In this document: piece by piece, positions 1-5,412 of the stretch
Position numbering within the stretch: the stretch's first letter is position 1
Layout: every line of letters begins with the position of its first letter
Source of the DNA: Planctomycetota bacterium
GTDB lineage: Bacteria; Planctomycetota; PUPC01; JABMSA01; JAUWKK01
Reading direction: 5' to 3'
Length of the DNA stretch: 6,081 bases
Assembly (NCBI GenBank): GCA_030614245.1
Contig: JAUWKK010000187.1
Coordinates: 1 to 6,081 of the forward strand
Translations under genes and position numbers: made by a program
The notes under the pieces: generated by a model
Told to the model about the DNA's origin: nothing
The model's input: the letters and a program-made list of their open reading frames with translations, nothing else
Databases searched by the model: none

Positions 1-1247
1 AATGGCGTCGCGTCCGCAGTGGGGCGGACCGACCACATCTCGTGCATTATGTTGTTGTCGGGGTCGAGGTCAGCGCGCACTTGCGAGTAGTAGCCCGCCT
101 GCACCTTGTGGCCGAGCGCGCACCGGCCCGACGTGGCCCCCTCGATGCCGAGGATCAGCTTGAGCAGCGTCGTCTTGCCCGCGCCGTTCGGGCCGACGAT
201 CCCTACGCGGTCGTCCCGTTGCATCTCGAAGTTCAAGTTGTGGAACAGCTTCTGCTCGCCGTAGCTCTTGCTGAGATTTTCGACGAGCAGGACTCTCTCG
301 CCGGACCGCACGACCGGCTGAAACTCAAGCTTCACCGAGTCCGGCCGGAGATTCGGGCGCTCGACGCGCTCGAGCCTCTCAAGCCGCTTGCGGCGGCCGC
401 GAGCCTGGGCGACGTTCTGCGCGGCTATGTTGCGCCGGATGTAATCATCCTCCTTCGCGATGAACTCCTGCTGCTGCTGGAACTCGCGCGTCTGCCGCTT
501 GATCCGCTCCTGACTCTGCACGACGTAAGCCGAGTAGTTGCCCTTGTAGCATCGCACTTTCGCATTCCCTATCTCGATGATCCGCGTTGCCGCGCGGTCC
601 AGGAAGTATCGGTCGTGCGAAGTGAATACGACGGCCCCGGGATAGCGGCCGAGGAAGGATTCCAGCCATTCTGTGCCCTCGATGTCGAGGTGGTTGGTGG
701 CCTCATCGAGCAGCAGCACCTGGGGCGCGGTAAGAAGCAGCCTTGCGAGTGCCACGCGGCTCTTTTCTCCGCCGCTGAGTGCGTTCACGGGCCGCTCGAA
801 CATCTCCCGGCGAAAGCTGAGCCCTTCGAGGACTTCATCGGTGCGCCTGCGGAATGTATACCCGCCGCCGCGTTCGTATTCATCCAGCAGGTGCGCGTGT
901 TCTCCGACCGCTTCAGGCGTCGACAGGTTCGCTTCGAGCACCCTCAGGCGCTTCTCGATCGAGATCAGGTGCTTGAAAGCGGCAAGCGCGGCCTCGTGGA
1001 CGCAATGCGTGTCGTGGATATCGGGCTCTTGCGCCAGAAGCCCTATGCGGGCGGATCGCGCCCGGCTGACCGCTCCGGCATCCGGCGCGGTCGAGCCCGC
1101 TATGACGCGGAGCAGCGTAGTCTTGCCCGAGCCGTTTGGCCCGATCAGCCCGATGCGGTCGGCGGCCTCGATCTGGAACGTAATCCCATCGAGGACGACG
1201 TTGGCGCCGAAAGCCTTCTTGACGCTCTTGAGTGAAACCAGGGCCAT
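1..1247 (-). CDS. ABC-F family ATPase, C-terminus cut by window edge
   Basis: Soluble twin-ATPase protein of the ABC-F family. Members bind the ribosomal E site and act in translation (relief of stalling, or antibiotic resistance in some branches). 415 residues are visible. The first ATPase domain has Walker A GPNGSGKTT (36-44), signature LSGGEKSR (157-164), Walker B plus D-loop VLLLDEATNHLD (177-188) and the H-loop SHDR (210-213). A charged helical linker rich in Arg, Gln and Glu spans about 240-310, where ABC-F proteins carry the tRNA-facing linker. The second domain starts near 318 with Walker A GPNGAGKTT (352-360). There are no membrane segments, which separates it from transporter ATPases. 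Family members usually have about 520-650 residues, so roughly 200 are missing, including the second signature and Walker B. The ATG at 1247 gives the standard N-terminus, but the bases before it hold no clear Shine-Dalgarno. It lies 63 bp after the DUF1854 gene, probably on the same transcript. Family assignment is firm; the subfamily (Uup-, YdiF- or YfmR-like) is not settled. Confidence 0.95.
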   Translation of the reverse strand, partial: MALVSLKSVKKAFGANVVLDGITFQIEAADRIGLIGPNGSGKTTLLRVIAGSTAPDAGAVSRARSARIGLLAQEPDIHDTHCVHEAALAAFKHLISIEKRLRVLEANLSTPEAVGEHAHLLDEYERGGGYTFRRRTDEVLEGLSFRREMFERPVNALSGGEKSRVALARLLLTAPQVLLLDEATNHLDIEGTEWLESFLGRYPGAVVFTSHDRYFLDRAATRIIEIGNAKVRCYKGNYSAYVVQSQERIKRQTREFQQQQEFIAKEDDYIRRNIAAQNVAQARGRRKRLERLERVERPNLRPDSVKLEFQPVVRSGERVLLVENLSKSYGEQKLFHNLNFEMQRDDRVGIVGPNGAGKTTLLKLILGIEGATSGRCALGHKVQAGYYSQVRADLDPDNNIMHEMWSVRPTADATP

Positions 1248-1310
1248 ATTGACGTTCAGTTTTCGGTAGGATCCCGAGCCGGCGGGGCGATCGGCCAGAG
1301 CGCTGCGGGT

Positions 1311-1850
1311 TCACAGCAACTTGTAGATCAGCGCCGAAGAGCTCCTGTCGAGCGCCGTCCAGTCGGGGACCTGGTAGCGGTTGCCGAGCACGTCGGTGAC
1401 GAAGACGCGATTGGGCGGCAGTTGAATGATACATTCGCTGCGCCCGCGCGTGAGGAACTTCCGCCGGCCGCGGTTCGTCTCGACATCCCAGTCGTATGAG
1501 CCGAACTGGCCGCTGAGCTCGTAAATGGCGGTGATCTCGGGCAGGAAGTAACGGCGCTCGATCTCCTCCCCGGCGATCTTGCGCGAAGCTCCGTCGAGGT
1601 CGCGGATGTTCTCGATCATCCCGATCTCGCGGTTCGTACCGTCGCGCAGCGAGATATACCTGTCCGGCATCGAGAGCGGAAACGAGCACATCACCTTCAG
1701 ACGCAGGCAGGAGAACTCGCCTTCGAGGGTGAGCCGCGGCGCGCCGGCCTCCGAGCGAAACAGCGTGACGCGCTTCGGATCGAGCATGCGCACCTCGCCC
1801 GTGCCGTCACCGTCGTGCGGAACTTCCGGCGTATCCATGTAATCGTGCAT
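1311..1850 (-). CDS. DUF1854 domain protein, partner of the upstream ABC exporter
   Basis: A 179-residue protein that I recognise as DUF1854 (Pfam family of unknown function). Conserved-looking blocks in order are FPLSMPDRYISLRD (57-70), IGMIENIRDLD (76-86), RRYFLPEI (99-106), a beta-rich centre with W121, and DVLGNRYQVPD (153-163). There is no signal peptide or membrane helix, so it is probably cytoplasmic. Database proteins of this family next to an ABC exporter are named as associated with cyanophycin metabolism. That name rests on gene neighbourhood and no biochemical role is established to my knowledge. The gene sits 113 bp downstream of the exporter gene, an arrangement that suggests a dedicated accessory subunit or regulator. 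The start is uncertain: ATG at 1850 or ATG at 1838 (residue 5). An AAAGGAAG stretch lies about 12 bases before the first ATG, somewhat far for a ribosome binding site. The N-terminal 25 residues are acidic and less conserved in appearance. Confidence 0.9.
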   Translation of the reverse strand: MHDYMDTPEVPHDGDGTGEVRMLDPKRVTLFRSEAGAPRLTLEGEFSCLRLKVMCSFPLSMPDRYISLRDGTNREIGMIENIRDLDGASRKIAGEEIERRYFLPEITAIYELSGQFGSYDWDVETNRGRRKFLTRGRSECIIQLPPNRVFVTDVLGNRYQVPDWTALDRSSSALIYKLL

Positions 1851-1891
1851 TGTCTCGATCGTCTTCCTTTCATTCGATTTCCGCCGGGTGC

Positions 1892-1919
1892 CACGGTCAA
1901 CGGTCTTCCGTTGGCCGTG
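1892..1919. other. Intergenic hairpin between exporter and DUF1854 genes
   Basis: Twelve-base arms, CACGGTCAACGG at 1892-1903 and CCGTTGGCCGTG at 1908-1919, face each other across a four-base loop. All pairs match except one, which is a G.U wobble if read from the plus strand and a C.A mismatch in the operon transcript. No T-run follows on the minus strand, so it is not a standard terminator. It could be an mRNA processing or stability element, or a copy of a dispersed palindromic repeat. The structure is seen directly; the role is open. Confidence 0.5.
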
Positions 1920-1963
1920 CCCACGTCCAAGCTGCGCTTCACGTGTCTACCCCGGCTCGGCAG

Positions 1964-4201
1964 CTATCCCCCCACGGTCTGGATTCTCGATATCTCGCTC
2001 TGCATCTGCACGAGCTTGTAATAAGTGCCGCGTCTGGCCATGAGTTCCTCGTGCGTGCCGAGTTCGGCCTGCTTGCCACTCTTGAGCACGAGCAGGCGTT
2101 TGGCGTTCTGCAGCGTCGAGAGCCGGTGCGCGATGGCCACGGTCGTTCGCGTGGACGTGAGCCGTTCGAGGGCCTGCTGTATCTGCCGCTCGGTCTCGGT
2201 ATCGACTGCCGACGTTGCCTCGTCCAGTATGAGAATCTTCGGGTCGTTCAGGATGGCCCTTGCTATGGCGATGCGCTGCTTCTCGCCGCCGGAGAGTCTC
2301 GAACCGCGTTCCCCAGCCTTTGTGTCGTATCCGTCGGGGAAGTTCACGATGAAGTCATGAGCGTTGGCTGCCTTGGCGGCCCGGATGATCTCGGGCATGG
2401 TCGCACCGGGCTTGCCGTACGCGATATTGTCGAGGATCGTGCCGCTGAAGAGGAATGTCTCCTGCAGGACGACGCCGATCTGGCGGCGCAGATCGTTGCC
2501 GCGCATATCACGCACGTCGACACCGTCAACCAGTATCCGGCCGTCGTCGACGTCATACAACCGGCAGATAAGGTTGATCATGGTGCTCTTGCCGGCGCCG
2601 CTTCGCCCCACGAGGCCGACCATCTCGCCCGGTTCGATAGTCAGGTTGATGTCATGCAGCACGGGCTTGTGCGCCCGGTACCCGAAGGTCACGTCGCGCA
2701 GCTCTATCTTCCCATCGACATCTCCGATGTCGACGGGGTCCTCGGGATCCCGCACGTCCGGAATGCTGTCGACCACCTCGAAGAGCCGCTCAGCCGAAGC
2801 CAGCGCATGGGTGATAGAGCGCGAGAGCCGCAGCAGCGCATTTATGGGCTCCCGGAACATGGCTATCAGCAGCATGAACTCGCTGAAGTCACCAATCGTC
2901 AAGGTCTGGTCGATCACGCTCCTGCCGCCGAAATAGTAGAAGAGTATTCCGCCGGACATGCTGATCAGCCCCATAACGGGCATCATAGTAACCGAGTATC
3001 GATCCACTCCCCATCCGGTGTCGCGCATCTCCCGGTTGGGCTTGTCGAAGCGCTTGATCTCGGTTTCTTCCTGCCCGAAGGCTTTCACAACTCGGATGCC
3101 GCTGAGAGAGCTGTTAAGGGCGGCGCTGAGCCTCGAGCGGCGCTCCAGGAAGCGCCTCATCAGCACAAACAGCCTCGGCATGAATAACCGCGCCGCTACC
3201 ACCAGCAGGGGTATCGGCGCTATGATCCACAGCGTCAGCCACGTGCTCTTCCACAGCATCCTCGCGCCCACCGCTGACAGCATGAAGAGCGCGGATATCG
3301 CCCATGGGCCGGCCTCGATAATGAAACGCTGCAGCTCGCGCGTGTCGTGGCTCACCCGCGACATTACCGCACCCGTCTGACGCCGGTCGTAATAGCTCAG
3401 CGACAGCATCTGTAACTTACCATACACCTGGGCGCGAAGATCGAAGACGACGCTGCGGCCCACGAAAGTCGTCAACCTGCCATGAAGTATCCTGATGCCG
3501 GCGCCGCCGATATGAGCCGACACTATGCCGATGAAAATCGGCAGGAGCAGCCGAGTGTTCTCCGCGGGGCCGATCAGGACGTCATCGATCAGCCATTTGA
3601 TGAGCCGGGGTGGAACCAGCGCCGTCCCCGTGCCCAGGGCCATCAGCACAATAATCGCCGCCACCCGTAACTTGTACGCGCCGAGATAGCTCAGCATTCG
3701 CCCGATTGTCCGCACCGTTGAGACGCATCTCACGCAGACTTTCGAGCCTTCCGGCAGCGGCCGGCCGCACTTGGGACAGAAACGCTCCTCGACGTCGTCG
3801 TGATACTCCGGCATCTCGCCATCTTTGACGAGCTTGTCGAGCATGCGGGCCACGACGGCGAAATCATGCGACAGCGTATTCGAATAGCGCACCATATCCA
3901 CGATCTGCCCGCGGACGGTAACGCTCAGCACCCCCGCACCGCCGAGACTCTCGATCTGCACCGATGAGATATCCGCCAGCCGGACGTCCTGCCCGATTGT
4001 CACGTCGCCGTCCTCGGAGCCGTCCGCGGTATTCAGGCGCAGCGTCAGCATTCTGCCGGAAGTTACGATCAGCCAGACCTCGCCGAAGTTCCCGTCCGGG
4101 CCGATGTCGCTGCGCACCGCGAGCTTCGGCTCGGCGCCGTCGCCGGTGAGCCGTTCAAGCTCGATGCGTATCTCGGGCGGCATTTCCTTCCGGGGGCCCA
4201 T
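1964..4201 (-). CDS. ABC half-exporter (type IV) with N-terminal PH-like segment and zinc ribbon
   Basis: A 745-residue inner-membrane ABC exporter half-transporter with fused membrane and ATPase domains, expected to work as a dimer. Residues 1-135 form a soluble beta-rich segment ending in a helix (about 113-127), resembling a bacterial PH-like domain. A zinc ribbon follows with C142, C145, C156 and C159 (CPKC and CVRC knuckles). The membrane domain spans about 165-465 with hydrophobic stretches near 177-198, 218-239, 298-315, 322-342, 405-425 and 437-456. The ATPase domain has Walker A GRSGAGKST (532-540... starting at G532), Q580, signature LSGGEKQR (636-643), Walker B ILILDE (656-661), D-loop SAVD (664-667) and H692, all intact. 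Ordinary MsbA-like half-exporters have about 580-600 residues, so the extension is the distinctive part. ATG at 4201 has GAGGG nine bases upstream; ATG at 4183 (residue 7) has its purine tract too close. The gene heads the operon behind a strong promoter, with DUF1854 next. Substrate is unknown; a cyanophycin-linked role is only by database association. Confidence 0.95.
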   Translation of the reverse strand: MGPRKEMPPEIRIELERLTGDGAEPKLAVRSDIGPDGNFGEVWLIVTSGRMLTLRLNTADGSEDGDVTIGQDVRLADISSVQIESLGGAGVLSVTVRGQIVDMVRYSNTLSHDFAVVARMLDKLVKDGEMPEYHDDVEERFCPKCGRPLPEGSKVCVRCVSTVRTIGRMLSYLGAYKLRVAAIIVLMALGTGTALVPPRLIKWLIDDVLIGPAENTRLLLPIFIGIVSAHIGGAGIRILHGRLTTFVGRSVVFDLRAQVYGKLQMLSLSYYDRRQTGAVMSRVSHDTRELQRFIIEAGPWAISALFMLSAVGARMLWKSTWLTLWIIAPIPLLVVAARLFMPRLFVLMRRFLERRSRLSAALNSSLSGIRVVKAFGQEETEIKRFDKPNREMRDTGWGVDRYSVTMMPVMGLISMSGGILFYYFGGRSVIDQTLTIGDFSEFMLLIAMFREPINALLRLSRSITHALASAERLFEVVDSIPDVRDPEDPVDIGDVDGKIELRDVTFGYRAHKPVLHDINLTIEPGEMVGLVGRSGAGKSTMINLICRLYDVDDGRILVDGVDVRDMRGNDLRRQIGVVLQETFLFSGTILDNIAYGKPGATMPEIIRAAKAANAHDFIVNFPDGYDTKAGERGSRLSGGEKQRIAIARAILNDPKILILDEATSAVDTETERQIQQALERLTSTRTTVAIAHRLSTLQNAKRLLVLKSGKQAELGTHEELMARRGTYYKLVQMQSEISRIQTVGG

Positions 4202-4232
4202 CAGGAGCTTCCCTCATTCCAATCGAGAACCA

Positions 4233-4246
4233 AGTGGCCCGCCACT
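4233..4246. promoter_or_regulatory. Palindrome over the exporter promoter, possible operator
   Basis: AGTGGC at 4233-4238 and GCCACT at 4241-4246 are perfect inverted arms separated by CC. The palindrome overlaps the first three bases of the -10 box and covers the expected transcription start. A repressor bound here would block the promoter. It could also be chance, since the arms are only six bases, or a small hairpin at the 5' end of the mRNA. Confidence 0.35.
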
Positions 4247-4272
4247 ATATGTATCACGGGCCGGAAAGTCAA
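4244..4272 (-). promoter_or_regulatory. Sigma-70 type promoter of the exporter operon
   Basis: On the minus strand, TTGACT (4272-4267) and TATAGT (4249-4244) are separated by exactly 17 bases. Each box matches the housekeeping consensus at five of six positions. The predicted start is near 4237, giving a leader of about 36 bases that includes the ribosome binding site of the exporter gene. Position, spacing and orientation all agree, so this is the likely operon promoter. Confidence 0.75.
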
Positions 4273-4392
4273 TACTGTTGCGCCATCACCGTGGGAATTA
4301 CCCCTCACATCGTGCACCCCTGGTAAGGAGTCTGGTGTGCCTGGGGAAGGTCTGGAAGGTACCGCTGAGAAAGGTGTTGGCCTCCGTCAAGG

Positions 4393-4412
4393 CAGGGGCG
4401 GGGGAGCCCCTG
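4393..4412. other. Perfect GC-rich hairpin without T-run
   Basis: CAGGGGC (4393-4399) and GCCCCTG (4406-4412) form a seven-pair stem around a six-base loop. Neither strand shows a T-run after it, so a rho-independent terminator call is not justified. It directly abuts the repeat element that starts with TGATGAACGC and may be the edge of that element. Confidence 0.4.
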
Positions 4413-4433
4413 ATGAACGCTGATTATATCGGT

Positions 4434-4459
4434 ATCTGTGTTTATCTGTGTCATCTGTG
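4434..4459. repeat. Triple ATCTGTG repeat, probable dispersed intergenic element
   Basis: ATCTGTG occurs at 4434-4440, 4444-4450 and 4453-4459, spaced 10 and 9 bases apart, with related bases on both sides (about 4411-4466). I recall very similar intergenic text in several environmental bacterial genomes, where its translation yields spurious proteins. Spread within this genome cannot be seen from one copy. Confidence 0.55.
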
Positions 4460-4503
4460 GATTATTCGACGCAGCCGTGTGCACCACAATACCCTGCAAA
4501 GGA

Positions 4504-4540
4504 AGGCTACAGGCTTCAGGCTTCAGGCTACAGACTTCAG
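4504..4540. repeat. Degenerate heptamer tandem array 1
   Basis: Five tandem seven-base units: AGGCTAC, AGGCTTC, AGGCTTC, AGGCTAC, AGACTTC, then AG. On the minus strand the unit reads GCCTGAA or GCCTGTA. The period of seven does not preserve a reading frame constraint of a real gene, and the region is noncoding. It pairs with the second array nearby. Confidence 0.75.
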
Positions 4541-4560
4541 CCGTGCGTCTCGCTCTTTCT

Positions 4561-4588
4561 GCCTGAGGCCTGGGGTCTGAGGCCTGAT
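4561..4588. repeat. Degenerate heptamer tandem array 2, inverted to array 1
   Basis: Four units on the plus strand: GCCTGAG, GCCTGGG, GTCTGAG, GCCTGAT. The consensus GCCTGAN is the same as that of array 1 read on the other strand. Bases 4510-4521 (CAGGCTTCAGGC) can pair with 4561-4572 (GCCTGAGGCCTG) over 12 positions with a single G.U pair, so the two arrays form a long stem-loop. The array ends eight bases before the CCA end of the tRNA gene. Confidence 0.65.
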
Positions 4589-4595
4589 GTCTTAA

Positions 4596-4670
4596 TGGAG
4601 CGGGTGATGGGGATCGAACCCACGACGTACAGCTTGGGAAGCTGTCACTCTACCGCTGAGTTACACCCGC
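4596..4670 (-). tRNA. tRNA-Gly (anticodon CCC), CCA encoded
   Basis: Reads glycine codon GGG. A complete cloverleaf is visible: acceptor stem GCGGGTG with CACCCGC (seven pairs), D stem ACTC with GAGT, anticodon stem ACAGC with GCTGT, loop TTCCCAA with anticodon CCC (complement of 4636-4638), five-base variable loop, and T arm GTGGG-TTCGATC-CCCAT with one G.T pair. The body is 72 bases (4599-4670), the discriminator is T, and the terminal CCA is encoded (4598-4596). It has its own promoter just upstream. Confidence 0.97.
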
Positions 4671-4682
4671 AAGCATTGGCTG

Positions 4683-4711
4683 ATTCTACAACGCCTGAGG
4701 CTGCCTGTCAA
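4683..4711 (-). promoter_or_regulatory. Sigma-70 type promoter of tRNA-Gly
   Basis: On the minus strand, a perfect TTGACA (4711-4706) and TAGAAT (4688-4683, five of six) are separated by 17 bases. The -10 box ends 12 bases before the mature tRNA start, so the primary transcript would have a 5' leader of about five or six bases, as expected for RNase P processing. Confidence 0.8.
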
Positions 4712-4716
4712 GCGTT

Positions 4717-4899
4717 TTAGCCGGCAAATTCGCGCCTGTTCACATCCGTGCTAAAGCCATCTGGAATCCTGAGCGTTATCGCCCGGCGGCATAGACGATT
4801 ACTCTCATCCTCAATGTCGCGAGCCAGCCGATCAGCAGGACGGCCGCGAGACTGCTCCGGCCAGACGGATGCCATCTGCCGGACATCGAGCGATATCAT
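4717..4899 (-). CDS. Possible small hypothetical protein, 60 residues
   Basis: An open frame from ATG 4899 to TAA 4717. Its ATG overlaps the TGA of the preceding frame in an ATGA, the usual geometry of translational coupling. The product is charged and Arg-rich, with no membrane helix, cysteine motif or family I recognise. Doubt comes from a competing frame on the same strand between about 4886 and 4779, which has strong G or C at third positions and a hydrophobic stretch (SLAAVLLIGWLATL). The ORF may therefore be part of the same decayed region as its neighbour. It stops just upstream of the tRNA promoter. Confidence 0.25.
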   Translation of the reverse strand: MISLDVRQMASVWPEQSRGRPADRLARDIEDESNRLCRRAITLRIPDGFSTDVNRREFAG

Positions 4900-5402
4900 C
4901 GTGGCGCGGCCGCCAGCGGCACATTCATCCAGTCTTCGACCTCGACGCCGCGTACTGCCCAGTCGCCCATGACATCCCAGAGCGGATAATACATAATCTC
5001 CAGCCCCCGGCCACCGAGGGCGGCGGCGTCCCGGTCGATCTTGCCGAGCGCGAGCCGCACGTCCCACACGTACTGCCACGATGCGTGCCCCAACGAGGGA
5101 TGATACGGGTGGAGCCATACCTGGCGGAACAGCCCGGTCCTTCTCCATACCCGGGCCTCTTTCGGGAGGTTCGGCGAATCCGGAGCCGCCAGCCTCAAGC
5201 GAACGCGTGCAAGGTACTTTGTCGGGGCATTCTGCGGAAGGTATTCACTTGTGGGTCGCCCACGACAGCCGTCGTTGCGAGAAGCGCCAGGCCCGGTTTG
5301 GTCAGCAGTCCGGCATATCCGGCATGGTCTCTCCCGATAGAGCGTCGCTACCACATCCCATACGCCATAGTCGGCCCGTTGCGATGACAGACGGTCGCTG
5401 TC
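4896..5402 (-). pseudogene. Probable frameshifted or decayed gene of unknown family
   Basis: The stretch behaves as coding sequence in pieces. From 5402 to about 5330 one frame gives RADYGVWDVVATLY with no start codon before a TAA at 5405-5403. A second frame, open 5347-5195, then gives protein-like text including GYAGLLTKPGLALLATTAVV, and stops at 5197-5195. From about 5160 the first frame is again convincing, with GLEIMYYPLWDVMGDWAV and strong G or C at third positions, ending at TGA 4896. Between these segments the first frame reads as poor protein (several Cys and Arg in a row, low hydrophobic content). I read this as one ancestral gene with at least two frame changes, or sequencing indels. 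The alternative is a genuine 152-residue protein starting at GTG 5354. I do not recognise the family. It lies 10 bp after ino1 and may once have followed it in an operon. Confidence 0.4.
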
Positions 5403-5412
5403 TTACGGCATC

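Larger units (their letters stand above)
4273..4595. other. Repeat-bearing intergenic region between tRNA and exporter promoter
   Basis: I see no credible protein gene here. The stretch contains, from left to right, about 120 bp without recognised signals (4273-4392), a GC-rich hairpin, a triple ATCTGTG repeat and two facing heptamer arrays, described separately. Short open frames through it are made of repeat translation and lack plausible starts or protein-like composition. It receives transcription from the tRNA gene, so one of the hairpins may end that transcript, but none has a proper T-run. Confidence 0.6.

Noticed and set aside
42..1269. Overlapping plus-strand open frames opposite the ABC-F gene
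   Set aside because: The minus strand carries two Walker A motifs, a signature and Walker B in one frame. The plus-strand products are low-complexity shadows.
1850..3187. A long plus-strand open frame (445 codons) antisense to the exporter gene
   Set aside because: It lies opposite a gene with a full set of ABC motifs; GC-rich codons in the real gene leave the opposite strand open. Its translation has no recognisable domain.
4393..4412. Rho-independent terminator for the tRNA transcript
   Set aside because: The stem is perfect but neither strand has a T-run after it, and it lies about 180 bases beyond the tRNA end.
4305..4499. Short minus-strand open frame with PQMTQINTDT
   Set aside because: The protein text comes directly from the ATCTGTG repeat and is a recurrent annotation artefact.
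4504..4588. CRISPR array
   Set aside because: Units are seven bases in direct tandem without spacers, and no cas gene is present.
4448..4720. Plus-strand open frame containing MGIEPTTYSLGS
   Set aside because: This is the well-known false protein produced by reading a tRNA gene on its opposite strand; the bases belong to tRNA-Gly.
4869..5387. Plus-strand 172-codon open frame in the broken-gene region
   Set aside because: No ribosome binding site or recognisable domain, and third-position bias favours the minus strand at 4900-5160.
5386..5402. Hairpin GACAG/CTGTC just downstream of ino1 as a terminator
   Set aside because: Only five base pairs with a seven-base loop and no T-run on the minus strand.
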